64,000 nucleotides of DNA from contig OX457061.1 in the NCBI GenBank assembly GCA_949752795.1, forward strand, positions 9,049,239 through 9,113,238. Reading direction: 5' to 3'. The notes under the pieces are model-generated. The model saw only the letters and a list, made by a program, of their open reading frames with translations, made no database searches and had not been told where the DNA came from. The position numbers and the translations under genes are program-made. Positions 42,606 through 52,739 of the stretch are shown here, piece by piece; positions within the stretch are counted from its first letter, which is position 1; every line of letters starts with the position of its first letter. Source of the DNA: Hyperoodon ampullatus (taxonomy: Eukaryota > Chordata > Mammalia > Artiodactyla > Ziphiidae).

Positions 42606-44191
42606 ATGGTTATTGGACCATTGGGATAACAGTGAGAGGAACCAATCCCATGTCCACTCTTTTATTCCAGGACCTTGAATCCTGTTCATGGAATAAATGA
42701 TACCACATATTGGTCACAATGATTCAGAGCATATACCACAACCTGGAAGACTCTGCCTTGGGCCCACAGGTATTACCACTCATCTGGTGTCGTAATTGAG
42801 TCTTCAAAAGGCCATTTCATTGTTTTATCAAGCCAGCTGCTAGAGGGTAATGGGGAACATGATAAGACCAACGGATACCATGAGTCATTAGCCTATTGCC
42901 ACCTTACTTTATTTGCTGTAAAATGAGTTCTCTGGACAGAAGCAATGCTGTGTGGTATACCATGATGGTGGATGAGGCAGTAATGGTGGTTGTGAAAGAA
43001 GCATTGTGAGCAGGGAAGGCCAATCCACAACCAGAGTGTCTACTCTAGTGAGGACAAAGTGCTGCCTCTTCCATGTTGGAAGTGGTCTGCTGTAACCACC
43101 TTATCACCACATGGCTGGTTGCTCCCCTGAGGAATGCTGTCATATAAGGGCTCAGTGTTGGTCTCTGCTGTTGGCAGATTGGGCACTTAGTGGCAACTGT
43201 AGCCAAATCAGTTTTGTTCAGTGGAAGTCTATGTTACTGAGCCCATGCATAACCTCCATTCCTGCTCCATTGCTACTCTGTTCATGAGTCCATTGAGCAA
43301 GAACAAAAGTGGCTGGGGAAAGAGACTAACTGGAATCCAGAGAATGGGTCATCTTGTCCATCTGAGTATAAAGATCCTTCTCTACTAAGGTTGCTCTTTA
43401 ATGAGCATTTACATGGGACACAAATATCTTCACACAGTGTGAACGTAGCTCTTTCCAAGATCTCTTTGTCACCAATTTTCCAATTCTGTTATTTCCAAGT
43501 CCCTGACCATCTAGCCAAACCGTTTGCCACTTCCTGCAATTAACTTTTATTAATCACTGTAAGTCCGTGCCTCTTGCCATTTCTCCTTCCAGGCAAGATG
43601 AACAATGAAGTGTACTGTTCAACTGCCCACTGGAAGGTTTCTGTCTCACCACTGCTCTCAGAACCACCCCACAGTAGGGCCTTAGTGCCACACTGGTCCA
43701 CTTTTAGATGGTTCCTGCATGTCACGCGTAATCATTTTCAAATCCTCAATATTTTCTTCCTCTGTTAACTGGTCATTGGGAAACTTCTCATAAGAATGTA
43801 GGTATAGACTAAAAGGGAGAAAGCAAAACAGAAGAAGAGCTACATACTCACCCAACTTACTTGTGCCTTCTAGACCCATCAAGCCCAATCTAGTATAAAC
43901 TACTTCCACTTGATGATGAAGTGATGTGATATGATGATGTGGATAACCACAGCACTGTTTTGGAGACCACTGAGTCCACGTGGAAACTGACTCAAGCCAA
44001 AACTCCATTAATCACCCAATTACCATAATCCCTTTACAGCTGGTAGGCCACAGTGTCATTTTGGGTTCCTTAGCATACAGTGATCCCCAAAAGTCTGGTT
44101 ATTTCCCATTCCCCCATGCACAGTCACCCTGGTAAATGGCTGCTGGTCCCTTTAGGGAAGGCTAGGAGGAAGAGTTCCAGTACGTTAAAGA

Positions 44192-44338
44192 AGAGTTATG
44201 GCGGGGTGAGGGATAAATTGGGAGTGCGGGAGATTATATCTATGTAATCACTGAATCACTTTGCCGTGCACCAGAAACTAACACAACATTGTAAATCAAC
44301 TATACTTCAATAAAAATAATAATAAAAATAAAAAAGAG
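44192..44338 (+). mobile_element. L1 3' end insertion, sense
   Basis: 'gagggataaattgggagtgc' to 'ctaacacaacattgtaaatc' then 'aactatacttcaataaaaat' and an A-rich tail: the terminal ~145 bp of an artiodactyl/cetacean-type L1, 5'-truncated. It cuts the ERV-L remnant. Possible short imperfect flanking repeat 'aagagYta'. Confidence 0.8.
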
Positions 44339-45057
44339 CTACAGTATACATTTTTGTCAGTGTAGCATTCCTTCCTTAAGTGTCTCCCCATTATTCGAAG
44401 GGTTTGGGGTGTATGAAATGGCTCAAATCTAGGAACAGGTTTGGAGAATGCAGCTCTCTATTGTGTTGATTCAGGCCAGACTTCTGTTCACCAGATCTAG
44501 AGCTTTTGGTTTATACAAATCAAGTAAGACTTTAGTAGGCTGCCCATCTATTTCAATCCTAGGGACACCACAGTCAAACAGCCACAGCTAAAACATTCTT
44601 CAGGTCAGACTATTCTGAATTACGGTAGTCACAGCCACCTTGTCTCTTGTCTCACTTAACCTTGTCAGTTAAGTGCCTCCCTGGGATCCCATCGTCCCCA
44701 CTGAATTCAAGGAGCTCAGTTTCATGGTGTCATTTCCCACTGTAATTCCTGTCCTCCAGAGAATCAACATCACAGAGCTCTTCAGAATGCTGGGACTCCC
44801 CTCACCAATGTATTTCTCACAGCCTTGGTGAGCAGTCCTCTGGACCCTCCTAGGAGACATAGTGAGGGGTAGGTGAGAAGGTCTTATATAATAAATCCAT
44901 CTTAGCATTCTTCTTTTCCTAAGCTTTTGGATGCCTCCCTCCATAGTATATCTGGGAAGTTCTGAAATCTCAGCCTTATTCATTTAGGCTCAGGGGAGTT
45001 CATATTTGGGTCCAGGTTTCAACAAACCAACTGAGCTAACGATTAGCCACCCCAGCC

Positions 45058-45562
45058 TCTGATGGTTAATTTTATGTGTCAGCTTGACTGGGCTAAGGGA
45101 TGCCCAGATAGCTGGTCATTTATTATTTCTGGGTGTGTCTGTGAGGGAATTTTTGGAAGAGACTAACATCTGAATTGGTGAACTAAGTAAAGCAGATGTC
45201 CCTCCCCAATGTGGGCAGACACCATCTGATCTATTTAGGGCCCAAATAAAACAAAAAGGCAGAGGAAGGGTGAATTCACTCGGCTTGAGCTGAGACATCC
45301 ATTGGACCTCAGCACTCTTGGTTCTTGGGCTATGGGACTCAGATGGGGACTGACATCATCAGGCCCCCCAGATTCCCAGGCCTTCAGAGTTGGACTGAAT
45401 TATACCACTGGTTTTCCTGGTTCTCCAGCCTGCACACAGCAGACTGTGGGACACTGTGTCTCCATAGCTGGGTGAGCCAATTCCTACAATAAATTTCCTC
45501 TTATCTAAATCTATCTATATCCTAAAGGTTCTGTTTCTCTGGAGAACCCTGACCAATACAAA
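45058..45562 (+). mobile_element. MLT2-like ERV-L LTR, sense
   Basis: Begins 'tgatggttaattttatgtgt' then 'cagcttgactgggctaaggg', continues 'agtaaagcagatgtccctcc', 'gtgagccaattcctacaata' then 'aatttcc', and ends 'tctctggagaaccctgacca' then 'ataca'. This is the TG...CA structure of an MLT2-type LTR of about 500 bp. Orientation is opposite to the surrounding internal region, so it is probably a separate solo-LTR insertion. Confidence 0.8.
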
Positions 45563-46563
45563 GCCACTCAAATTACCATAACTAATCTAGAATCCCTTAG
45601 TACATTCATATCAATCAATTCAGGCAGCTCCAACATTGTATTCCTTCCACCATGATCCAACACCCTTTGGGTCCATCCTACATTGATACAAGTTAGAGAC
45701 ATCTTGCAATTCTTTGGTGTATATGATGCCTCTTCATGGTCACACTTTGTACCTGAGCCCCTGAAGCTTGCCATGTTTTAAGTCTAGTAAAAGATCTAGA
45801 AGCAATGAGAGGTGGGGGGCAGGTCTTGAGGAAGATCACCTTTCCCCAATAAGAACATCACCTCAAGAGGCCACTAGAGTTTCTCCAGGTACCAGGAGAG
45901 TAACCTCCTCAGAAGGGGAGGATGGGATGCTTCTACTGGCAAAAAGATTGGTAAGATTTGGGAGTTCATGATACTCATCTTCATCAGAGTCTGCTCAAGT
46001 GTCTCCATCCCAGTTTTTAGGGTCCCACTCCTTCTCAGTCAAAGCCCTCTAACTTTAATAAGAGAACTTCCAAGGTGTGAATTCAGTTGGCATTGTCCTT
46101 CAGCCATCCACACGAATAGACTTTGGGTTTGGCTTTCAGAAATCTCAACCTGCAGCTCCAGGAGATAAGGCTTTCTTTCAGGGCAAACATAAATGCTTTC
46201 TGGATCTTGACCCACATCTTGATTTGGGAATTTAAAGCCCTAAGCTCATCACCTTTTTAATCCAATTTTTCCAGTGCACTAAGTAGCAACCAATCCACCT
46301 CACAGTCCTTATACCCTTTATTGCCACTGAAATGTTCCTTGGCAGTAGCTACTTGGTCAGTCTCACCTTCTATAGGCCTTGACTCCAGGGGTCTAAAGGT
46401 GATAATTTAATAACGGCTTCACCAGCACATGCTATGGACCACCGGTATCCCCTTTACTCCTGAAAACAGTGTCCTTAATGCCTCTAAATCTACTCAGAGA
46501 ACCAATGTCAGATTCCCATCCTTACAGCTCTGCTCGCCTGGAAGCATCACCACTACTAATAAC

Positions 46564-47095
46564 TGTATCAGTCAGGGTTCAGTCAGGGAAGCAAAGCCAC
46601 TGTGAGTGTTATAGGGTATGGATTTATTATAGGGATTAGGCCTGCCACAACTGTGGACGGAGCTAGGGAAGTGCAGGTCCAGAGAGGGAATTAGAGGGTC
46701 AGAGGCAAAGTCACTAAACAATGTGCCTGAAGCTTTGGCTCAGGTGGAATCTTGGAGGCCAAGCACATGGAGCCACTGAAGTGGGATTCCCAAGTGGGGC
46801 TTGTAGGGAGGTCTATGGGGTACTGTTGCCTCTGGGTCGCTACCTCCCCTGTGAGTCCATTGCTGAGCATCTCATGGTGAACCTGGAATTGCTCTTGGCG
46901 AATGGGAACAAACACAGGTTGTGGAGCAAAGAAGAAGGAGGACAGACTGGGACCCACTGGATACCTCAGCATCTGTCTGTCACCATTTTTAGCCACAAAG
47001 ACCATCAGACAATAATGGCAGCTACTGCACCTCCACTTCCCAATTCTTCTTTTAGTCAACTCTACCCTGGAAGGAGATTCTAGGAGAGGTGTTCA
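46564..47095 (-). mobile_element. ERV LTR, antisense
   Basis: The plus strand begins 'tgtatcagtcagggttcagt' then 'cagggaagcaaag', the complement of a typical ERV-L/MaLR LTR 3' end ('...accctgactgataca'), followed by 'ggatttattatagggattag'. Its position, upstream of the antisense internal region, fits a 5' LTR for the minus-strand ERV-L. The right boundary is uncertain. Confidence 0.6.
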
Positions 47096-47534
47096 TAGCT
47101 TAACCAAGTTAACAATAGAATTTTCTAACACAGGGAATATAATGGCTCTACAGTTCATAAATATACAAGTTATCATTTCAGCCATTGATGGAGACTGATT
47201 TGCTGTCAAACCTCCAAATGGCATGAAAAGAGAGTCTGACTGGCTCAGCTTGGGTCATGTGTCCATACCTGGTCCAAGGGCTATGCCTAGGGGCACAAGT
47301 CACACAGGAAAGCATGGCTGGGGGCCCTCCGCTGGGCATCAAGGGGCAGTTCTCAGAGAAGGGAGTTACTGCGTAGCCCAGGCACAAACTCCCTCAAGTG
47401 GTACTGTGTAAAATCAAGAACACTGGGGAGTCGTAGGTAACCTGCTCACAGAGAGTGTAGAGCTGTGTCCATGGAAGGAGCTTACACTCCATCCTTGGGT
47501 GCCAAGATGGCAGGAACCAAAGAGAAAAAGGAAA
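47096..47534. other. No gene recognised
   Basis: Unassigned DNA with 60-70-codon frames only. Confidence 0.45.
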
Positions 47535-47660
47535 ACCTTTGTCATCCACTCAAACAATTTTCACCACGTGCCAGACACTGTATCAGGCTTGGGAACTAGT
47601 GCATTATCAGCTTTCCTGGTGCTTACAGATCAGAAGGTTTTAAGTGGTTGGGGCCTGGCA
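47535..47660 (-). repeat. L2/MIR-type fragment, antisense
   Basis: 'actcaaacaattttcaccac' then 'gtgccagacactgtatcagg', 'cctggtgcttacagatcaga'. This is the conserved antisense L2 end phrase, short. Confidence 0.5.
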
Positions 47661-47741
47661 CCCACAGGAAGAAGGGACTGGAAAAGAAATGGAGGCTGGT
47701 GATGCCCAAGGGACAAGTAGCTTTTGTCTGTTTGTTTGTTT

Positions 47742-48350
47742 TGATGGTAAGGCAGACTTTATTCAGGGGAACTACTACAGTGAGGTTGCAGGGGAACAAA
47801 ATCTGCCACCCCAAAATGTCTCTTTGGGATGCAGATTATTTCCAGCTGAAAACGATCAAGGCCCAAAATAGGAAGAAACTTTGACCTCCCCCCTGACTGC
47901 CTAAAAGAATTTAGATAGAGGGCCTCTTCCTGGAATAGAGCTACCACCAGAGATACCTGCATTCTGTCCTGTAGCGTTCTGCTTCCCCAAAAATCTTTTT
48001 CTTTTTTTTTTTTGCGGTACGCGGGCCTCTCACTGTTGTGGCCTCTCCCGTTGCGGAGCACAGGCTCCGGACGCGCAGGCTCAGCGGCCATGGCTCACGG
48101 GCCCAGCCGCTCCGCGGCATGTGGGATCCTCCCGGACCGGGGCACGAACCCGTGTCCCCCGCATCGGCAGGTGGACTCTCAACCACTGCACCACCCGGGA
48201 AGCCCCAACAATCTATTCTTATATTAACAAAGTATCTTACAATAAATTCTACCTCACAAGCAAAGAATTACTTCTACCTGTGGATTACAGACAAAAGGAT
48301 TGTCAGGCCGCTAGTCCCATAAGAACAGCAGGCCCCCCCCTTCAAACCTC
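47742..48350 (-). mobile_element. ERV LTR fragment, antisense, split by SINE
   Basis: Complement reads '...ttttgggccttgatcgtt' through 'ggggtggcagattttgttcc' to 'cctgaataaagtctgcctta' then 'ccatca': an AATAAA polyadenylation signal about 15 bases before a CA terminus, as at an LTR 3' end. The stretch right of the SINE (48206-48350) may continue it. Family unnamed. Confidence 0.55.
48003..48206 (-). mobile_element. CHR-2-like SINE, antisense
   Basis: T tail, near-consensus body 'tttgcggtacgcgggcctct' to 'ccacccgggaagcccc'. Flanks 'ccccaaaaatct' and 'ccccaacaatct' form an imperfect target duplication. Confidence 0.94.
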
Positions 48351-48574
48351 CTCATCACCGGCGCACTGAGGGCACCCGCAGCCCCAGAAGGACAGCCCGG
48401 TGGGTGAGGGCAGGCCTATCCCGCAGGCCAGGAGGGCCCGGGGCCTGAGGGCGTTCAGGCTACCCTAGGATGGGCCCCGGATCCAGGCCTTGTAGAAACA
48501 GACTGGGCCACGAGCGGGGACTTCTGGAGGCCACGCCGCGATGCCAAGGTCCACGCCCCTTCCACACAGAGTTA

Positions 48575-49120
48575 CCTGTTTTCCTGAAGCAACAGCTCAC
48601 GGAACGCCTTGTCTTTGCCATCCCCGGCTGGGCCTGTTAGTCGGCTGAGGAGAGACACCTGGGAAGCTGCCGCCCGCAGAGGCCCTGGCTGAGGAGAGAC
48701 ACCTGGGAAGCTGCCGCCCGCAGAGGCCCTGGGTGCCTTCCCGGCACGAGGGGGCGGGAGGGGGTGGGGACTAGGCGTCGGACTCCAGGGACCGTCCCCG
48801 CTCGGCAGCAGGAGTGCCCTGCAGGTCACGGGCAGCTCCAAAAAAAGACGGCCTGCTGGGCTGAGGTGGCCTCTGTTGACCGGGACAAGCAGCTTTCCAA
48901 TTCCACAGACCCAACGGTTCCCAGCAGCGTGCAGAGCCCCCCTCGGCACCACACACCCATCGTCGCGGGAGGGGCTCGCGCGTTCCCTCGGAAAAGATTT
49001 CCGAGATGTCAGCTGCCACGCTAGGAGATTGTTCTGGGTTCTTTTAGGCGATGGTCAGTCAGGCGCGGCCACAAGAGGGGACACGGAGGCGGCTCAGGAA
49101 AACAAAGTTTCTTATATCCA
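48575..49120 (-). promoter_or_regulatory. Candidate minus-strand first exon with TATA-like box and splice donor
   Basis: On the minus strand a TATA-like 'ggatataag' (49111-49119) is followed by CpG-rich DNA that ends in a strong donor match 'aacag|gtaact' (boundary 48576/48575). A 126-codon frame (48952-48572) lies within it but shows no domain. Could equally be the R/U5 side of an ERV LTR or chance. No transcript evidence. Confidence 0.25.
48643..48730. repeat. Perfect 44-bp tandem duplication
   Basis: 48643-48686 and 48687-48730 are identical over 44 bases (start 'ggctgaggagagacacctgg', end 'gcccgcagaggccct'). It lies in GC-rich unique DNA, not in a recognised repeat. Confidence 0.96.
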
Positions 49121-49264
49121 GAGGTCCTCGAGAGACAAAGTCACTGCACGGGGAGACAGGGATCACGGTGGAGGAGCGCCCAGGGAGCAGAGCTCTAGTG
49201 AGGACCAGGGACAAGTGCCTTTATCTGGGGATGGGGGTGGGGGCACACGTGAGAAATGGCGCCA

Positions 49265-49340
49265 GGGGATTTCATTGGTGCGTTTTAATGTTACGTGCGT
49301 TTTCATTGGTGCATTCATTACGTCCATTCCATTGGTCAGG
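49265..49340 (-). promoter_or_regulatory. Array of three inverted CCAAT boxes
   Basis: ATTGG occurs at 49274-49278, 49305-49309 and 49331-49335 in repeated contexts 'ttcattggtgc', 'ttcattggtgc' and 'ttccattggtc', with CRE/E-box-like 'ttacgt' between them. NF-Y is known to bind such arrays in promoters and in ERV LTRs. The spacing (31 and 26 bp) is compatible with that. Confidence 0.5.
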
Positions 49341-49589
49341 GAAGGATGGGAAGGAGGTGGAACTTGTGATGGAGGCCCGAATTTATCACTCTGGCGCACT
49401 TGGTCCCTTGTGGTCCCCTGAGCCGGTGCTCACAGCATGTTTGTGGGGGAACGTTGAGGCAACAGGAAAAAGGGGAGGGAAAAATGAAGTTTTCAAATTT
49501 ACCATACAGAGCTGGAGAATGTGAAAGAGGGCGAGGTGAGGAGGACTGCACCAGTACAGTGGTTTGAGCTCAGTGAAACGTACCCAGGG
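49341..49589. other. No gene recognised
   Basis: Unassigned flank of the promoter-like block; overlapping 60-180-codon frames on both strands have no domain. Confidence 0.4.
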
Positions 49590-49682
49590 TCTTCTTTTTT
49601 TCCCCTCTCTCCCTCCTTTCCTTCCACTTTTCCATCTTTCCTTCCTTCCTTTCTTCCTTCCTTCCTCTCTGCTCCCCTTTTC
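49590..49682 (+). repeat. Pyrimidine-rich (CTTC)n-like tract
   Basis: About 90 bases of almost pure C/T with 'cttccttcctttcttccttc' microsatellite core. Confidence 0.85.
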
Positions 49683-49689
49683 AGGAGAG

Positions 49690-50100
49690 ATGTGGCAGCC
49701 TGGTCAGTCTATGGCTCAGTGGTTAGCCGTTATATATTACTGGTCACATATTTTACACTCGGCAGCATGAAAAAAGGGCATAAAACTGCAATTAAATGTC
49801 TGAACTGTTGCTATTTTGGAAATTAAAACAGCCTGCATTATCCTCGGTGCAACTCCGATTACTGACTCAGAGCTGAGGAGCAGTTATTCCCACCACTTTA
49901 ACCGACTTCTTTCCCATAAAAATCCGTTGTTAATGGGTCCCCGGGGACCTCTGAAAATAACAAGATCTGTAATAAAGAAATTAATAACATGCAGAGCAGG
50001 CCACAGCTAAAAAGCTTTTTAGAATACATTAATGGTTCTGTTCTGAATGAGGAATACTTGCACCAAATACCTCCGCCTTTGATTTCTAGTTGGTGCCGGG
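49690..50100. promoter_or_regulatory. Candidate constrained enhancer-like element
   Basis: No recognisable repeat for about 400 bp in a repeat-dense window. Homeobox-type cores recur ('gcaattaaatg', 'gaaattaataacatg', 'acattaatggttctg'), with AP-1-like 'tgactcagag' and 'ccataaaaatccg'. Texture resembles deeply conserved developmental enhancers. No alignment available. Confidence 0.35.
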
Positions 50101-50224
50101 GGTGGAGGTGGGCGGGGGGAGGGTTCTGCCTGCAGCGGCATGGGGGGAGGGGAGGACAGTTCCCACTGGAGGGGGAGTTTGCCACCCACTGGTGGCAGCC
50201 TCCCAGCAGACAGCAAATCATCCT

Positions 50225-50765
50225 CAATATGCAAAGTTTGCTTCTGCCTCTCTTCTGTCTTCCCTCCTGCCTCTGTCTCTGGTCCCCTCCTATCCTTTTT
50301 GTCAGTTTCTGTCTCCATCTGTTGGGCCCTTTCTCATTTTTACTTTCTCCTTCTTCTTCTCCTGTCTTTCTTCCCAATTTCTCTCTCTCTCTCTCCCTCC
50401 CTCCCTCCCACCCACCTCCCTCTTTCTCTTGCTGTTTTTCTCTTTTATTCACTCTGTGCTCTTATATCATCTCTCTCTGTTGCTGTTTTTGAGTTCTGTG
50501 CCTTTGTTTCTCATTGCCTTTCCGACATTTTTTTCTGTTTTCTGTCTTTACATCTCATACTTTATTCCTTCCTCAATTTCTCTCTCCAATTAAATGCTTC
50601 TTTTTCCTCTTCTTTCTAAACTTCTATCTTCCTTCCCTCCTTCCTTCCTTTCTTTCTCTTTCTCAATCCCCTTCCTTCCACATCTTGGTTTCCCCTCCTA
50701 ATTCTCTCTCTTCCCTTTTTTTCCTGGCTCTCAGGCCTTCCTTCTCCTGTCCCATAGTCCTGTAC
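50225..50765 (+). repeat. Long polypyrimidine tract
   Basis: About 540 bases strongly biased to C/T on the plus strand, with pure stretches such as 'ttctctctctctctctccct' then 'ccctccctccca'. The open frames of up to 184 codons seen on both strands here are products of this simple composition. Confidence 0.88.
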
Positions 50766-51034
50766 CTCTCAAAACTCCACACATTCTTGGTATGAATCAA
50801 AAGCTTCTTGCTGAGTTGGTTCATCTAACTTAGAGTTGGGATTTTCCTAAAGAGAATCCATTTAGAAACTAAGTGGCCATTAAGAAAAGGCAGCTGCCTA
50901 CAAAGGTCAAGTTCTCCTGGAATTTTGTGTTCCCACTCCACGTGGGGGCCAGGAAGAATTAAGGGAGCACTATTTAACCTCAAGAGGCCAGAGGATGGGG
51001 AGTGTGGATTTTCCACGTCTTGCTTTCCAGGAGC
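50766..51034. other. No feature recognised
   Basis: Unassigned DNA between the polypyrimidine tract and a MIR. Confidence 0.4.
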
Positions 51035-51170
51035 TTTGGAAACAGACTATGTTCCAGTCCCATGTCCTTACTCTCTTCCCCACTGGCTGTGGGACCTTGA
51101 GCAAATCACTGAAACTCTCTGAGCCTCAGTTTCCTATCCGTAAAATAAGGATAAGAATAGGGAGGTAAAT
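51035..51170 (+). repeat. MIR fragment
   Basis: 'ctggctgtgggaccttgagc' then 'aaatcactgaaactctctga', 'gcctcagtttcctatccgta' then 'aaataaggataagaat'. Clear core. Confidence 0.82.
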
Positions 51171-51545
51171 AATTTGTGCCCATTTTTACAGGCTACTACA
51201 GCATGGCAAATGGAGAACAGAAGATAAGATGGCAGAAATCTTGTGACTTGCTTGACCAATGGAACACAGTGGAGTAGCACTATTATTGTTCTGAGCCTGA
51301 CACTCACTCTGGGAACTCCCAAAGTTGCCCTAAGAACAAGCCAGGGCTAGCCAGCTGGAGGATGAGGGCCTACATCAGCAGCCGAGAAACTGTTCCACCT
51401 GAGCCATATTTTGCCAGCCAGTGTCCAGCCAACAAGGCAGCTGACTGCAGATGCATGAGTGGGCCCAGCCCAGGTCAGCAGATCTGCCTCACTGAGCGCA
51501 GCCCAGGCCACTGATCCACAGGATCAGAAGCCAAATAAATTGATG
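51171..51545 (+). mobile_element. MaLR-like LTR remnant, left part
   Basis: 'gtgacttgcttgaccaatgg', 'cccagcccaggtcagcagat' then 'ctgcctcactgagcgcagcc', 'cagaagccaaataaattgat'. Continues after the inserted L1 at 51840-51905 ('ttaagctgctaaattttggg', 'ttactcagcaaaagataact' then 'gata'). Confidence 0.55.
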
Positions 51546-51559
51546 TTTAGTTTTGGGTT

Positions 51560-51840
51560 TTGTTTTAGCATCTTAACCCTTTTTAAGTGTGCAGTTCAAT
51601 ACTGTTAACCATATGCACCTTGCTGTATATCAGATCTCTAGAAATTTTTCATCTTGCAAAACCCGTTAAACAACAACTCCCCATTCCCCCTGCCCTAGCC
51701 CCTGGCAACCACCATTCTACTTTCTGAGTTTATGAATTTGACCTCTCGATGTGCCTCATATAAGTGAAATCAGACAGTATTTGTCTTTTTGTGTCTGGTT
51801 TATTTCATTTAGCATAATGTCCTCAAGAGTAATGTCCTAT
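51560..51840 (-). mobile_element. Old L1 3' fragment inserted in the LTR, antisense
   Basis: 'aagtgtgcagttcaatactg' then 'ttaaccatatgcaccttgct', 'gccctagcccctggcaacca' then 'ccattctac', 'gtgaaatcagacagtatttg'. Similar to the nested fragment at 16.1 kb. Confidence 0.7.
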
Positions 51841-51890
51841 TTTGTTGTTGTTTTAAGCTGCTAAATTTTGGGATAGTTTTGTTACTCAGC

Positions 51891-52111
51891 AAAAGATAAC
51901 TGATAGGGCTTCCCTGGTGGCGAAGTGGTTGAGAGTCTGCCTGCTGATGCAGGGGACATGGGTTCGTGCCCTGGTCCGGGAAGATCCCACATGCCACAGA
52001 GTGGCTAGGCCCGTGAGCCATGGCCGCTGAGCCTGCGCTCCGCAACGGGAGAGGCCACAACAGTGAGAGGCCCGTGTACTGCAAAAAAAAAAAAAAAAAG
52101 ATAACTGATAA
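51891..52111 (+). mobile_element. CHR-2-like SINE with 15-bp target duplication
   Basis: 'aaaagataactgata' occurs at 51891-51905 and again after the A tail at about 52097-52111. Body 51906-52096 has the canonical head with one 'cgaag' variant. It inserted exactly at the 3' end of the MaLR-like LTR. Confidence 0.94.
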
Positions 52112-52366
52112 ACATGCCTTCTTCATTATTCATACACACACTTTTTTTCGTCTGTTGTTGATCAAAATTTTTCTTCTACAAGTTTGTCATACATTCTATA
52201 TTTGTTGTTTTCATGGTTATTCTTAAAAAGAACTATTTTGCCCTTAACTTGTTGATGCCCATTATTAAACATGTGTTTTCATTAAATGTCTAAAGTTAAT
52301 CAGAGTCTATGTGATTCACCTAAAGGGAAAAAAAATGCAAAAATTTTGACATTTTCCCGATTTTCT

Positions 52367-52369
<3 letters not shown>

Positions 52370-52402
<33 letters not shown>
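52370..52402 (+). repeat. (CA)n microsatellite
   Basis: 16 uninterrupted CA units, likely length-polymorphic. Confidence 0.95.
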
Positions 52403-52405
<3 letters not shown>

Positions 52406-52438
52406 TTAGATTTGAATTGTGTTTCCGGCTTGTTATTT

Positions 52439-52578
52439 ATTTATTTATATTTATTTATTTATTTATTTGGCTGTGCCACACAGCATTCAGGATCTTAGTT
52501 CACCATCCCGGGGTGGAACCTGTGCCCCCCTCATTGGAAGTGCAGAGTCCCAACCACTGGACAGCCAGGGAAGTCCCT
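52439..52578 (-). mobile_element. Short CHR-type SINE, antisense
   Basis: TTTA tail, 'tttggctgtgccacacagca', end 'acagccagggaagtccc', with flanking repeat 'c(g/a)gcttgttattt' at about 52427 and 52581. Confidence 0.88.
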
Positions 52579-52739
52579 CCAGCTTGTTATTTAAAATAAT
52601 GTTTTACTATAACTTGTTAAAAATTAACAACATGTGTTACATTGCCTCACCATTCCTTCGTATAGCCCACAACTTCCTTCTGGCTTCACTTTTCTTCTTG
52701 CTGGAATTTGTCTTTTGTTAGTTCTAGGAGGGCCTGTGA

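Larger units (their letters stand above)
42610..46560 (-). pseudogene. ERV-L internal region remnant (pol, probably gag), antisense
   Basis: Between 42.6 and 44.0 kb the plus strand reads as the complement of an ERV-L pol integrase-side region: 'gtgtggtataccatgatggt', 'gtctctgctgttggcagatt' then 'gggcactta', 'gagcccatgcataacctcca' and 'tccaagtccctgaccatcta'. The stretches at 44.34-45.05 and 45.57-46.56 kb are assigned to the same element by position only (gag side). Stops and frameshifts pervade it. An L1 tail (44.2 kb) and a sense LTR (45.06-45.56 kb) interrupt it. It is an old endogenous retrovirus copy with no coding capacity. Confidence 0.65.

Noticed and set aside
45058..45562. Internal LTR read as the 3' LTR of the minus-strand ERV-L
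   Set aside because: It is in the opposite orientation and ERV-like sequence appears to continue on both sides, so a separate insertion is the simpler reading.
49898..50619. Frames of 159-184 codons on both strands
   Set aside because: They are translations of a polypyrimidine tract (Ser/Leu/Phe/Pro repeats, or Arg/Glu/Lys on the other strand).
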